Positions 1-8,965 of a stretch of 64,000 bases of DNA are shown here, piece after piece. The notes under the pieces were generated by a model. That model made no database searches and had not been told where the DNA came from. It was given only the letters and a program-made list of their open reading frames with translations. This DNA is from Acidobacteriota bacterium (lineage in GTDB: Bacteria > Acidobacteriota > Vicinamibacteria > Vicinamibacterales > 2-12-FULL-66-21): the NCBI GenBank assembly GCA_003222675.1, contig QHWT01000040.1:1-64000 (forward strand). The letters run 5' to 3'. Positions within the stretch are counted from its first letter, which is position 1; the number at the start of each line of letters is the position of its first letter. The translations under genes and the position numbers were made by a program.

Positions 1-957
1 CCGCCCAGGAACGTGCTCGAGCGCGGTGATGCCGGCTTCGATCGCGGAGAACGGCAGGTCGAGCGCCATCGCGGCGGCGGATGCGGCGAGGATGTTGTAG
101 GCGTTTGGCCGGCCGACAAGGCGCGAGCGAACGTGAATGGCGCCACGCGGCGTGCGGATGTCGAACGTCAGGCCGTCGAGCGAGAACGTCAGTGGGCCCG
201 GGCGCACGTCGGCGGCCCCGTCAATCGCGTACGTGACCGGGCGCTTCGCCGCCGCCGCCATCTCGGGACCACGGCGATCATCGATATTGATCACGCCGAC
301 CGCCCCTTCGGGCAGCAGCTCGAACAGCCGTCGCTTGGCGACGAAATACGCCTCCATGTCGCCATGGAAGTCCAGGTGGTCGCGCGTGAGGTTCGTGAAG
401 ATGCCCGCGGCGAAACGAAGATAGTCGACGCGGCGCAGTGAGAGGGCGTGCGACGAGACCTCCATCACGCACGCGCCGCAGCCCTGCGCCAGCATGCTGC
501 GGAACATCTGCTGCAGGTCTGGCGCCTCGGGCGTCGTGCGCGAGGCCTCGATCTCACGTCCGCCGACTCTGTAGCCGATAGTACCGATGCGCCCGCACTT
601 GATTCCCGCGGCCTCGAAGATCGACGCGAGAATGTAGGACGTCGTCGTCTTGCCGTTCGTGCCCGTGATCCCGACGAGTGCGAGATCGTCGGTGGGGTTG
701 CCGTAGTAGGCCGCCGACAGCGCCGCCAGCGTGTCGCGCGCGTTCGACACCTGGACCCAGGGCACACTGATGCCGGCGAGGGGAGCACTCTCCGCCACGA
801 CTGCGATGGCCCCCTTCGCGATCGCCTGCGGCGCGAACCGCGCACCATCCGCGTGGAGTCCGCGCAGCGCGACGAACACCGCGCCCGGCATGACGCTGCG
901 CGAATCGTACGCAATCGACGTCACCGGCAGACGCTCCAGCAATTCCTGGAGCATCAT
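1..957 (-). CDS. murE: UDP-N-acetylmuramoyl-tripeptide synthetase MurE (partial, C-terminus off window)
   Basis: Cytoplasmic Mur ligase that adds the third stem residue (normally diaminopimelate or lysine) to UDP-MurNAc-L-Ala-D-Glu during peptidoglycan synthesis. It is missing from the ORF track because it runs off the left edge; I translated it from the sequence, giving 319 codons without a stop. The ATP-binding GTNGKTTT lies near residues 99-106, followed by TTPEAPDLQQ, MEVSSHAL and TNLTRDHLDFHGD, and the AYFVAKRRLF stretch that holds the lysine carbamoylated in this family. The start is the first ATG of ATGATG and overlaps the ftsI TGA as ATGA, so the two are translationally coupled. Residues deciding DAP or lysine specificity are outside the window. 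Confidence 0.95.
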   Translation of the reverse strand, partial: MMLQELLERLPVTSIAYDSRSVMPGAVFVALRGLHADGARFAPQAIAKGAIAVVAESAPLAGISVPWVQVSNARDTLAALSAAYYGNPTDDLALVGITGTNGKTTTSYILASIFEAAGIKCGRIGTIGYRVGGREIEASRTTPEAPDLQQMFRSMLAQGCGACVMEVSSHALSLRRVDYLRFAAGIFTNLTRDHLDFHGDMEAYFVAKRRLFELLPEGAVGVINIDDRRGPEMAAAAKRPVTYAIDGAADVRPGPLTFSLDGLTFDIRTPRGAIHVRSRLVGRPNAYNILAASAAAMALDLPFSAIEAGITALEHVPGR

Positions 958-3074
958 GGCGGTGATCCCCCCGCTGCGGCGGAAGAGAGCCGCCGTCCGA
1001 GCCGGAGGTTGCAGGCGTCACCGCGCACCAACGCGGATCCCGGCTCCGGATTCTGCGAGACGACGAAACCGTCACCGCTCATGCGCGCGGACATGCCGAT
1101 GCGCGAGAGGAGACGGAGCGCTTCGCGCGCGCTCAGACCACGCAGATCCGGCACGAGCCCGTTGCGCGCGGGCTCGAACGGCGCGGTCAGGACGGCGGTA
1201 CCCGCCGGCCGCTTGACGACTTCGAGCTCACCGCCGGAATCGTGACGTGCCACGAGCACCGGCGGCGGAGCGTTGATCGTGGGCCCGATGCCAAGATATG
1301 TCAGCGACGCTTCAGCGATTCGCTTGAACACTGGCGCGGATACGGCACCGCCGGTGTAGCCGTTACCGTGCGGCGAGTCAATCACGACGAGGATGGTCAA
1401 GCGGGGCTTACGCGACGGGATGAAGCCGACGAACGACGCGTTGTAGTCAGACTTCTGGTAGCGGCCGTTCACGAGCTTCGCCGCGGTGCCGGTCTTACCG
1501 GCAACCGTGTAGCCGGAAATCTGGGCGGCCCTCGCGGTGCCCCGCTCGACCACCTGCTCCATGATCGTTGTCAGCGTCGCGGCGGTTTCGGCCGTGATCG
1601 CCTCGTGCAGCACCTTGCGCGGCACATCGAGGCGCTTGGCGTCCTTGATGAACGCACGTACCACGTGCGGCTGCACGAGGTGCCCGCCGTTGGCGACGGC
1701 GCTGACCGCGGTCGTCATCTGCAGCGGCGTTACGCCCACCTGGTATCCCATCGACACCGACGCCAGCGCGCTCGGATCCAGACGATCCGGGCTCCAGACA
1801 ATCCCGGGCGTCTCACCACGGAAGTCGGGCGCGAGTGCTTGGCCGAAGCCAAAGCGGTTGACGTACTCGCCCAGGAGCTGCGGGCCGAGCTTCTGCCCGA
1901 CCTTGATTGCGCCGACGTTGCTCGATTTCACGATGACGTCCGTGAACGACAGCAGACCGTAATGATGCGTGTCGTGGATGATGCGCGAGCCGAATGTGAT
2001 GTAGCCGGGCGTCGTATCGACGGGCGTCTTGGAAGTGATGATTCCGTGCTCCAGCGCCGCCGATGCCGTGACGATTTTGAAGGTCGATCCGGGCTCGTAG
2101 AGATCCTGGATCGCGCGATTGCGCCGGGCGTCATCGTCGGCCTTGGTAAAGGCGTTCGGATTGAACGTCGGCCAGTTCGCCAGCGCGAGTATCTCGCCGC
2201 TGCGCGGATCCATGATGAGCGCGGTGCCGCCAGCCGCACGATTCGCTTCCACACCGGCGCGGAGCTCCCGTTCGGCGATATATTGAAGGTACTGATCGAT
2301 CGTGAGCTCGATGTCCGCGCCTGCCGTCGCGGGACGCTCGACACGGCTGAACAGCGCGTGACGCTTCGCGTCGGTCTGGATGAGGACCTTGCCCTCCTTG
2401 CCGCGGATCTGCGAGTCGTACGCCGACTCGATGCCGCCGAGGCCGACGTTGTCGAGACCCACGTAACCCAGCACGTGCGCGGCGAGCTCCGCCTTCGGAT
2501 AGTACCGGCGGCTTTCCTTCAGCAACATGATGCCCGGCAGGCCGAGATCCTTCACCTTCCGCGCTTCGGATGGCGTGACTTGCCGCGCGACGTACACGAA
2601 CGCGCCGCGGCGACCGAGTTTCTTTGCCATGTCCGTCCGGCGATCCGCGTTGCAGCCATCGAGCACCGTACAGAGACTCGCGGCCACGCCGGCCGCGTCG
2701 TCGATTTCCGAAGGGTCCGCGGCGATGGTATCGGCGTCGACGCTGTAGGCGAGCAGGCGACCGTTGCGGTCGAAGATCTCGCCGCGCTTGGCCGGCGGGA
2801 CGACAGTACGCGTCTGCTGACGGTCGGCCCGCGCCATGAGATCGGGGTGGTCGACGACCTGCAGGTAGACGAGGCGCGCCTCGATCGCGGCCGTCCACAA
2901 GCCGAAAATCGCGGCACATACGATCAGACGCGCACGGACGGCATCGCGCCAGCCCGCCAAGGTCGCAGGATCGCGCCGGACGACGTGCGGCGCGGACGGC
3001 TGCCCCCTGCGCGGAAGCCCCCACGGACGTCGGAATCTGCTGCTGCCGTCTACATCGGGCACCGAATCCCTCAC
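954..3074 (-). CDS. ftsI: Peptidoglycan transpeptidase FtsI/PBP2-type with one PASTA domain
   Basis: Class B penicillin-binding protein that cross-links septal peptidoglycan in the periplasm. The 706-residue product has a cytoplasmic N-terminus, one membrane anchor near residues 47-70, a PBP dimerisation region, and the transpeptidase domain with all three catalytic motifs: STFK near 330, SSN near 384 and KTGTA near 527. A single PASTA domain follows at about 637-695 (VPDLRGLSAREALRLLSRIG region). PASTA tails on FtsI occur in Gram-positive and several other phyla but not in E. coli FtsI, which helps place the organism. The start is GTG, 22 bases after ftsL. Its order in the mraZ-rsmH-ftsL-ftsI-murE cluster supports the septal role. 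Confidence 0.95.
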   Translation of the reverse strand: MRDSVPDVDGSSRFRRPWGLPRRGQPSAPHVVRRDPATLAGWRDAVRARLIVCAAIFGLWTAAIEARLVYLQVVDHPDLMARADRQQTRTVVPPAKRGEIFDRNGRLLAYSVDADTIAADPSEIDDAAGVAASLCTVLDGCNADRRTDMAKKLGRRGAFVYVARQVTPSEARKVKDLGLPGIMLLKESRRYYPKAELAAHVLGYVGLDNVGLGGIESAYDSQIRGKEGKVLIQTDAKRHALFSRVERPATAGADIELTIDQYLQYIAERELRAGVEANRAAGGTALIMDPRSGEILALANWPTFNPNAFTKADDDARRNRAIQDLYEPGSTFKIVTASAALEHGIITSKTPVDTTPGYITFGSRIIHDTHHYGLLSFTDVIVKSSNVGAIKVGQKLGPQLLGEYVNRFGFGQALAPDFRGETPGIVWSPDRLDPSALASVSMGYQVGVTPLQMTTAVSAVANGGHLVQPHVVRAFIKDAKRLDVPRKVLHEAITAETAATLTTIMEQVVERGTARAAQISGYTVAGKTGTAAKLVNGRYQKSDYNASFVGFIPSRKPRLTILVVIDSPHGNGYTGGAVSAPVFKRIAEASLTYLGIGPTINAPPPVLVARHDSGGELEVVKRPAGTAVLTAPFEPARNGLVPDLRGLSAREALRLLSRIGMSARMSGDGFVVSQNPEPGSALVRGDACNLRLGRRLSSAAAGGSPP

Positions 3075-3096
3075 TCAGCTCAGGAGGCGCCGCGTT

Positions 3097-3489
3097 TCAG
3101 CGCGCCGCAACGACCGATTTGTCGGGCGGCGCCGCCGGCGTCACGCGCTCGATCACAATTGCCTGATCGCGCGTGGGCGCGACGAGGTGCAGCTGTTCGG
3201 TCGCGATCTTCTCGATGCGGCGGGGCGCGCGCAGCGTCTCGATCTCTAGGCGTAGATGACGATTGATCTCTTCTTCCGCCGCGCGTTCCTGCTGCATGCG
3301 CTCGATCTGGTAGCCGTGGCGGAGCAGCTCGAAGTGCTGCCACGCCGAGAACAGCAGCACCACGACCAGGAACATGCCGATTCCCATCGAGCGCCACAAC
3401 TGGCGCTGCCGCGCTTGGTCCACTTCGCGGACGATCGGATTGTTCCGCACGTCCTTCTTGATCGCGTATTCGAAATCCATCGTGCTCAT
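3097..3489 (-). CDS. ftsL: Cell division protein FtsL
   Basis: Small bitopic divisome protein of 130 residues, probably partnering FtsB and FtsQ and activating FtsWI. A charged cytoplasmic N-terminus of about 35 residues precedes one membrane helix (GIGMFLVVVLLFSAW, about 36-50). A periplasmic heptad-rich coiled coil follows (about 58-95), then a proline-rich tail. Sequence identity across the FtsL family is low, so the call rests on topology, size and position between rsmH and ftsI. Its start overlaps the rsmH stop by four bases. Confidence 0.85.
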   Translation of the reverse strand: MSTMDFEYAIKKDVRNNPIVREVDQARQRQLWRSMGIGMFLVVVLLFSAWQHFELLRHGYQIERMQQERAAEEEINRHLRLEIETLRAPRRIEKIATEQLHLVAPTRDQAIVIERVTPAAPPDKSVVAAR

Positions 3490-4318
3490 GCGACCCTCTC
3501 AATCGCGCGCAGTTTCGCGCTGCGCGCCCGCGGATTCCGCGCCAGTTCCGCGTCGGCCGGCACGAGCGGCCGCTTCGTCAGAATGCGCATCGCCTCTTCG
3601 GCCTTCTCGATCGCGCGGAACGTATGCTTCACGATCCGGTCCTCGAGGGAGTGAAACGTGATTACGGCCAGGCGCGCCCCCTGCAGCAGCCGCCGCGTGG
3701 CGCCGACAAGAAACGTATCGAGGTCCTCGAGCTCCCGGTTGACCCAGATGCGAAGCGCCTGGAACGTCCGCGTCGCCGGATCGATCCGCTGGTAGCCGCG
3801 ATGCGGGATCGCGCGCCGCACGATTGCCGCGAGCTGTCCCGTGGTTTCGACCGGCACGGATGCGCGCGACGACACGATCGCCCTCGCGATCCGCCGCGAG
3901 TACCGCTCTTCGCCGTACTCGAAAATCACGTTCGCCAGCTCCTCTTCGTCCACGGTGCGCAGCCACTCCGCCGCGCTCGCCCCGCTCGTCTGGTCCATCC
4001 GCATGTCGAGCGGCTCGTCGCGCCGGAAGCTGAACCCCCGGCCTTCGGCGCCGGGATCCCTCGCGCGTCGAGGACCCGATCGAGCTCACGATAATCCGCG
4101 TGGACCAGTTCCACGCGATCCCGATACGGCGCGAGCGCCTCTCCCGCCAACGCGAGCGCGATCGGATCACGATCGAGACCCAGCACCCGGGTCGCGCCAC
4201 CCTCGAGCAGCGCGCGGCTGTGTCCGCCGAGGCCGACCGTGCAGTCGACGAACAGGCCGCCCCGCGCCGGCGCGAGCAGGTCCAGCACTTCGGCCACCAT
4301 CACCGGCTCGTGCAACAT
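3486..4318 (-). pseudogene. rsmH: 16S rRNA m4C1402 methyltransferase RsmH (MraW), interrupted by internal loss and frameshift
   Basis: RsmH methylates N4 of C1402 in 16S rRNA using SAM. The 5' part ([17 protein letters not shown], the [15 protein letters not shown] loop, LGLDRDP) reads in one frame. The 3' part (the GFSFRRD...PLDMRMDQ region, [42 protein letters not shown]) reads in another. Between DARGIP and the [11 protein letters not shown] stretch, around 4040-4062, the usual segment of roughly 16-20 residues with the DLGVSS and QLD motifs is absent and the frame changes. This is therefore a loss whose length is not a multiple of three, not a single-base error. As written it cannot make a working enzyme. 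It could be a true pseudogene or an assembly deletion. The start ATG lies 4 bases after mraZ. Confidence 0.85.
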
Positions 4319-4322
4319 GGCG

Positions 4323-4763
4323 TCAGATGCCGAACTCCGAAAGAGCCTTCGCGTCGTCGTCCGTGTACGGATCACGCTGCAGCTTGGCGACGAAGCGCTC
4401 GTGATTCCAGACGTCCAGCCAATCTACCTGCCCGAGCACGTCGACCTCGCCTGCCATGCCGGCCGAGTCCCGCAGCCGTGGGTGGATCACCACGCGTCCC
4501 TGCGTATCGATTTCCGCCGTCTGCCCGTAATAACTCACGCGGTCGAGAAATTTGAGCCGCGCGGGGTGCGTTGAAGGGGCGCGTGCGAGTTTTTCCTCGA
4601 GCGCCAGCCAGACCGGCATGGGATAAACGCGGACATACTCCCCCGTCAGGCTCGTCACGAACAGCTCGGTCCCGTGCTTCCCCTCGACGAAGGCACGAAA
4701 GGCGTTCGGGATCTTGAGCCGCCCCTTGTCATCGATTTTGGCGGCGTAATTGCCCCGGAGCAC
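4323..4763 (-). CDS. mraZ: Transcriptional regulator MraZ
   Basis: First gene of the division and cell-wall operon. MraZ forms a ring of SpoVT/AbrB-like units and binds direct repeats in its own promoter. The 146-residue product has both tandem SpoVT-type halves: N-terminal [18 protein letters not shown] and C-terminal [16 protein letters not shown]. The start is GTG; the GGAG ribosome-binding sequence falls inside the last of three GTGGA repeats upstream, so binding could affect translation initiation as well as transcription. Autoregulation of the operon is expected from the family and supported by the boxes at 4774-4798. Confidence 0.95.
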   Translation of the reverse strand: MLRGNYAAKIDDKGRLKIPNAFRAFVEGKHGTELFVTSLTGEYVRVYPMPVWLALEEKLARAPSTHPARLKFLDRVSYYGQTAEIDTQGRVVIHPRLRDSAGMAGEVDVLGQVDWLDVWNHERFVAKLQRDPYTDDDAKALSEFGI

Positions 4764-4773
4764 GTCGCTTTAC

Positions 4774-4798
4774 TCCACTTTGCTCCACAAAATTCCAC
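4774..4798 (-). promoter_or_regulatory. MraZ operator: three GTGGA direct repeats, 10-bp period
   Basis: On the minus strand the sequence reads GTGGA-N5 three times in exact 10-bp register (plus-strand TCCAC at 4774, 4784 and 4794). This matches the TGGG-N5/GTGGG-type repeats known to bind MraZ. The upstream copy sits where transcription should start and the downstream copy supplies the mraZ ribosome-binding sequence. Confidence 0.85.
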
Positions 4799-4802
4799 GC
4801 AG

Positions 4803-4831
4803 ATAGTAGGGGAGGCATCGGATGATGTCAA
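4803..4831 (-). promoter_or_regulatory. Sigma70-type promoter of the mraZ operon
   Basis: The minus strand shows a perfect TTGACA (4826-4831), exactly 17 bases, then TACTAT (4803-4808). The predicted start site, about seven bases downstream, falls within the first MraZ box, which predicts direct occlusion by MraZ. It is the strongest promoter match I found in the window. Confidence 0.85.
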
Positions 4832-4940
4832 CGCCAAAATGCAGAGTCTCAGTGTGTTACGCTCTATTTTTGCCAGGAGAAGAAATAGCGAACCAGGCGC
4901 ACCTGAGCTGCTGTCGCGTGCTACGATGCGCAGATCTGCC

Positions 4941-6032
4941 ATGCTGCGTGCCGGCCTCATTGGATTCCCGTCCTCGGGAAAGACCGCCCTCTTTCAACTC
5001 CTGACCAGCGCTCGAGAAGCCCCACGCAGCGGTGGCAAGCCAGAAGCGAACGTCGGCGTCGCGCGCGTGCCGGATGAACGCCTGGACAGACTGACCGCTC
5101 TCTTCAATCCGAAGAAGCACGTTCCCGCGGCCGTGGAGTTCGCCGACATGGGCGGCGCCACCGGCGCAAAGACAGGCGCGGCCGCGCTCCTCGACGTCGC
5201 TCCGTTTCGCAATGCCGACGCGCTGCTGCACGTCGTGCGCATGTTTCGGGATCCGTCGGTCCCTCATGCATCCGGCTCGGTCGATCCGGGCCGAGACGTT
5301 CGCACGATGGAAGACGAGGTCCTCCTCGCGGACCTCGGGGTCGTCGAGCGAAGGCTCGAACGCCTCGATCGCGATCTGAAAAAGGCTGGCAGCAACACGG
5401 AACTGAAGAAGGAGCAGGAGATCCTGCAGCGCTGCCGCACGGCGCTCGAGGACGGGCGGCCGCTGCGCGCGCTGGAGCTCGCCGGCGAGGAGGCGAAGCG
5501 TCTCCGTGGCTTTCAGTTCCTCTCGGCAAAGCCGCTGCTGCTCGTGCTGAATCTCGACGAAGCGGATCTGGCGCAGGCCGACCGAGCGATCGAGCTGGCG
5601 GGCCTGAAGGAGTTCATCAGGGGCGCCGCGACTCGCGCCGTGCCGATCTGCGCGAAGATCGAGCTCGAGATCGCGCAGCTCGACGAGGCGGACGCGCAGG
5701 CGTTCATGGCGGATCTTGGTCTCCGGGAATCAGGCCTCGATCGCGTGATTCGCGCGAGCTACGACCTGCTCGGATACATCTCGTTCTTCACCGTTGGCGA
5801 GGACGAGAACCGCGCATGGTCGATTCCGCGCGCGACAACCGCGCAGAATGCCGCCGGAGAGATCCACACCGACATCCAGCGCGGTTTCATCCGTGCCGAA
5901 GTCGTGCGCTACGAGCACCTGCTCGCCCGCGGCTCGCTCGCCGCGTGCCGCGAGCACGGCGAGCTTCGTCTCGAAGGCAAGGAATACATCGTCCTCGACG
6001 GCGATGTGATCAACTTTCGTCATGCCACGTGA
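4941..6032 (+). CDS. ychF: YchF/Ola1-family P-loop NTPase
   Basis: Cytoplasmic Obg-like ATPase associated with ribosomes and stress responses. Starting at ATG 4941 gives 363 residues, the usual YchF length; the longer ORF-track start at 4674 would run back through mraZ. The P-loop GFPSSGKT is at residues 8-15, where YchF normally has a GxPNxGKST form. NLDE stands at the G4 position, as expected of this ATP-preferring family, instead of NKxD. A charged helical insertion (about 130-190) and the C-terminal TGS-like DUF933 region (GYISFFTVGEDENRAWSIPR, HTDIQRGFIRAEV, GDVINFRH) complete the family plan. It is divergent from mraZ. A TACGAT hexamer at 4922-4927 is a possible -10. Confidence 0.85.
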   Translation: MLRAGLIGFPSSGKTALFQLLTSAREAPRSGGKPEANVGVARVPDERLDRLTALFNPKKHVPAAVEFADMGGATGAKTGAAALLDVAPFRNADALLHVVRMFRDPSVPHASGSVDPGRDVRTMEDEVLLADLGVVERRLERLDRDLKKAGSNTELKKEQEILQRCRTALEDGRPLRALELAGEEAKRLRGFQFLSAKPLLLVLNLDEADLAQADRAIELAGLKEFIRGAATRAVPICAKIELEIAQLDEADAQAFMADLGLRESGLDRVIRASYDLLGYISFFTVGEDENRAWSIPRATTAQNAAGEIHTDIQRGFIRAEVVRYEHLLARGSLAACREHGELRLEGKEYIVLDGDVINFRHAT

Positions 6033-6053
6033 TAGCATCACGAAAAACGGTTC

Positions 6054-7097
6054 ATGCCTGTACGGACGGTTTTAGTCTGCGAAGCGCAGGTGCCGTTCGT
6101 GCACGGCGGCGCGGAAGTGCACGTTCGCGAGCTCACGCGGGAACTGACGGCGCGGGGCTACCTGGCGGAGTTGGTCAGCATCCCGTTCAAGTGGTATCCG
6201 AAAGAGGAAATCCTTCCGCACGCCGCTGCCTGGCGGCTGATCGATCTCAGCGAAAGCAACGGCCGGCCCGTCGACCTGGTCATCGCCTCGAAGTTTCCGA
6301 CCTACTTCGTCCGCCATCCGAACAAGGTGGCGTGGCTGATTCACCAATACCGGGCGGCGTACGAGTTGTGCGGGACCGTTTACAGCGACTTCGGGCACAA
6401 CGAGCGTGACGTCGGCTTGCGCGACACGCTCGTGCAGCTCGACACGCAGATGCTCGGGGAATGCCGGCGGTTGTTCGCCAACGCGCGCAACACCGCGAAC
6501 CGCGTCACGAAATTCAACGGTTTGCCGGCCGAGCCGCTGTATCATCCGCCACGACTCGCATCGCGGCTCGAAGCCGGAATCTACGGCGACTACGTGTTGT
6601 CAGTGGGCCGGATCGAATCGGTGAAACGCGTGGATTTGCTCGTCTCGGCGATGGCGCACGTCGATCGACCGATCCGCTTGATCGTGGCGGGTGACGGAAC
6701 GCAGCGCCCGAACGTCGAGCGGCTCGCCGCCGAACTCGGCGTCAGCGATCGCGTCGATTTTCTCGGCACTGTGGACGATGACGCGCTGGTCACGCTGTAT
6801 CGCGACACGCTGGCCGTCGTGTATCCGCCCTTCGACGAAGACTTCGGATACGTGACGCTCGAAGCGTTTCTCGCGCGCAAGCCGGTCGTGACCGCGACCG
6901 ACTCCGGTGGTCCGATCGAGTTCGTCGTCGACGGTGTGAACGGGTTCGTCTCGCCGCCGGAACCCGCGCCTATCGCCGCGGCGATTAATGCGCTCGCGTC
7001 CGATCGGCGGCGCGCCGCGGCGCTCGGAGACGCGGGCTACACACGCGCGCGTCAAATCACCTGGGACGGCGTCATCGAAAAGCTGGTCTCGTCTTGA
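6054..7097 (+). CDS. Family 4 glycosyltransferase (GT-B)
   Basis: Probable retaining nucleotide-sugar glycosyltransferase of 347 residues acting on the cytoplasmic face. The N-terminal half begins with a Rossmann strand and the glycine-rich FVHGGAEVHVRELTREL acceptor loop. The C-terminal half has LSVGRIESVKRVDLLV, GDGTQRPNVERLA, and the donor-binding DEDFGYVTLEAF with its acidic pair, followed by ATDSGGPIEFVVDGVNGF. It opens the glycan cluster 21 bases after ychF and overlaps the next gene by four bases (TTGA). Donor and acceptor cannot be read from the sequence. Confidence 0.85.
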   Translation: MPVRTVLVCEAQVPFVHGGAEVHVRELTRELTARGYLAELVSIPFKWYPKEEILPHAAAWRLIDLSESNGRPVDLVIASKFPTYFVRHPNKVAWLIHQYRAAYELCGTVYSDFGHNERDVGLRDTLVQLDTQMLGECRRLFANARNTANRVTKFNGLPAEPLYHPPRLASRLEAGIYGDYVLSVGRIESVKRVDLLVSAMAHVDRPIRLIVAGDGTQRPNVERLAAELGVSDRVDFLGTVDDDALVTLYRDTLAVVYPPFDEDFGYVTLEAFLARKPVVTATDSGGPIEFVVDGVNGFVSPPEPAPIAAAINALASDRRRAAALGDAGYTRARQITWDGVIEKLVSS

Positions 7098-8104
7098 AGC
7101 TCATCATCCAGATCCCGTGCCTGAACGAAGCGACGACGCTCCCGTCGACGCTGGCGGATCTTCCGCGCAGCATCCCGGGGATCGACGCTGTCGAGACGCT
7201 CGTTATCGATGACGGCTCGCGCGACGGCACGTCGGAGGTCGCGATCGCGTGCGGCGTGAACCACGTCGTGCGGCTGCGCCGGAACAAGGGGCTGGCGGCG
7301 GCGTTCCAGGCGGGCATCGATGCCTGCCTCAAGGCGGGCGCCGACATCATCGTCAATACGGACGCCGACAACCAGTACGCGGGCCGCGATATCCAGAAAC
7401 TGATCGAACCGCTGCTCCGCGGCGAGGCGGACATCTGCATCGGCGATCGCAACATTGCGGAGCTCGAGCACATGTCGTGGCGGAAGCGGCAACTCCAGCG
7501 GCTCGGGAGCTGGGTCGTCCGCCAGGTCTCGAGCACCACGGTGCCCGATACGACGAGCGGGTTCCGGGCCTACACGCGCGACGCGGCGCTGCGCATGACG
7601 ATCGTCTCGGAGTTTTCCTACACGCTCGAGTCGATCATCCAGGCCGGGAAGAAGCGGATGGCGATCGCGCACGTGGCCATCGCGACCAATCCGCGGACGC
7701 GCGAGTCGCGCCTCTTCGACAGCATCTTTTCGTACATCAAGCGCTCGAGCGCGACCATCGTCCGCATCTATGCGATGTACGAACCGTTGAAGGTGTTCAC
7801 CTACATCGGGCTGACGCTGTTCGGCGCGGGGTTCCTCATCTCGCTGCGATTCCTTTACTACTACCTCACCTCGTTCACCGGCGGCGGCCGCTATCTGCAG
7901 TCGCTGATCTATGCGGCGGTCCTGATGATCGTCGGGTTCCAGGTCGTGTTGATCGGGCTACTCGCCGACGTCATTTCCGCCAACCGGAAGCTGCTGGAGG
8001 ATCTGCTCTATCGCGTGCGCTCGCTCGAGTTGCCGGCGCGGGATGCAGAGCCGCCCGAGAGGGCGCTGACCTCGCGCGATCGCGCGTCGCGCTGGGAGCA
8101 CTGA
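7094..8104 (+). CDS. Family 2 glycosyltransferase with C-terminal membrane helices
   Basis: Inverting GT-A transferase, 336 residues, of the polyprenyl-phosphate glycosyltransferase type. Motifs seen: IQIPCLNEATTLPSTL near the N-terminus, VIDDGSRDGTSE for nucleotide binding, NTDADNQY (DxD region) and TSGFRAYTRDA. Two hydrophobic helices follow (about 235-260 and 275-300), so it is probably anchored in the inner membrane and may load sugar onto a lipid carrier. The start is TTG, overlapping the preceding TGA; translation therefore probably depends on coupling. Confidence 0.85.
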   Translation: MKLIIQIPCLNEATTLPSTLADLPRSIPGIDAVETLVIDDGSRDGTSEVAIACGVNHVVRLRRNKGLAAAFQAGIDACLKAGADIIVNTDADNQYAGRDIQKLIEPLLRGEADICIGDRNIAELEHMSWRKRQLQRLGSWVVRQVSSTTVPDTTSGFRAYTRDAALRMTIVSEFSYTLESIIQAGKKRMAIAHVAIATNPRTRESRLFDSIFSYIKRSSATIVRIYAMYEPLKVFTYIGLTLFGAGFLISLRFLYYYLTSFTGGGRYLQSLIYAAVLMIVGFQVVLIGLLADVISANRKLLEDLLYRVRSLELPARDAEPPERALTSRDRASRWEH

Positions 8105-8965
8105 GTGGCGGATCCGTCCAGCGTTTCAATCGTCATTCCGGCGTACAACGAGGAAGAAGGCATCGCGGACGTCATTTCGACGCTGCGCCTCGCCGCCTCA
8201 TGGCACGAGATCATCGTCGTCGATGATGGCTCAGCAGACGGCACGGGGGACCGCGCCGCCGCGGCGGGAGCGGCTGTCGTCACGCATCCGTACAACAAGG
8301 GCAACGGCGCCGCCGTGAAGAGCGGCATCCGGCGCGCCACTGGCGAATACGTGCTGATCATCGACGGCGACGGCCAGCACCCCCCGGAAGATGCGCTGCG
8401 GCTCGTCTCACGACTGGGCGAGTACGACCTCGTGATCGGCGCGCGCGCGGGCGCGACACAGGCAACGCAGACGCGCAGGGCCGGGAACTCCGCTTTGAAC
8501 CGGCTCGCGAGTTACCTGACCGATCGGGAGATCCCCGATCTGACGTCGGGATTTCGCGGCGCACGGCGCGAGCATCTGCGCGAGTTCCTGCACCTGCTGC
8601 CAAACGGTTTCTCCACGCCGACCACGACGACCCTGGCGTTCATCAAGGTCGGATACAACGTCATCTTCGAGCCGGTGGAGGCGCGTCAGCGCGCGGGGCA
8701 ATCAAAGATCAAGCTCGCGCGCGACGGCACGAAGTTCCTGATAATCATTTTCAAGATCGTCACGCTCTTCAGCCCTCTCCGCATTTTCCTGCCGCTCAGT
8801 CTCGCATCGTTCATTGTGGGCGCCGGCTACGCGGCATGGACGATCGCGACGCAAAGCCACGTTACGAACTCGTCCGTGCTCCTGATTCTCTTCGCCGTCG
8901 TCGTGTTTCTCGTCGGTCTCGTGTCCGAGCAGATTTCCGCGCTGCGCTTCGAAGGCCGGCAGTGA
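8105..8965 (+). CDS. Family 2 glycosyltransferase, polyprenyl-phosphate type
   Basis: A GT-A enzyme of 286 residues: SIVIPAYNEEEGIADV, IVVDDGSADGTGDRA, IIDGDGQHPPEDA (DxD) and TSGFRGARRE. Two C-terminal membrane helices follow (about 215-240 and 250-275). It starts with GTG immediately after the preceding stop and ends overlapping the GT39 gene by four bases. A lipid-linked sugar made here could feed that GT39 enzyme; this is inferred from the pairing of DPM-type and GT39 enzymes in general. Confidence 0.85.
   Translation: MADPSSVSIVIPAYNEEEGIADVISTLRLAASWHEIIVVDDGSADGTGDRAAAAGAAVVTHPYNKGNGAAVKSGIRRATGEYVLIIDGDGQHPPEDALRLVSRLGEYDLVIGARAGATQATQTRRAGNSALNRLASYLTDREIPDLTSGFRGARREHLREFLHLLPNGFSTPTTTTLAFIKVGYNVIFEPVEARQRAGQSKIKLARDGTKFLIIIFKIVTLFSPLRIFLPLSLASFIVGAGYAAWTIATQSHVTNSSVLLILFAVVVFLVGLVSEQISALRFEGRQ

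Noticed and set aside
1242-3266. 674-residue plus-strand ORF
   Set aside because: Antisense shadow of ftsI; no family motif and very Arg-rich composition.
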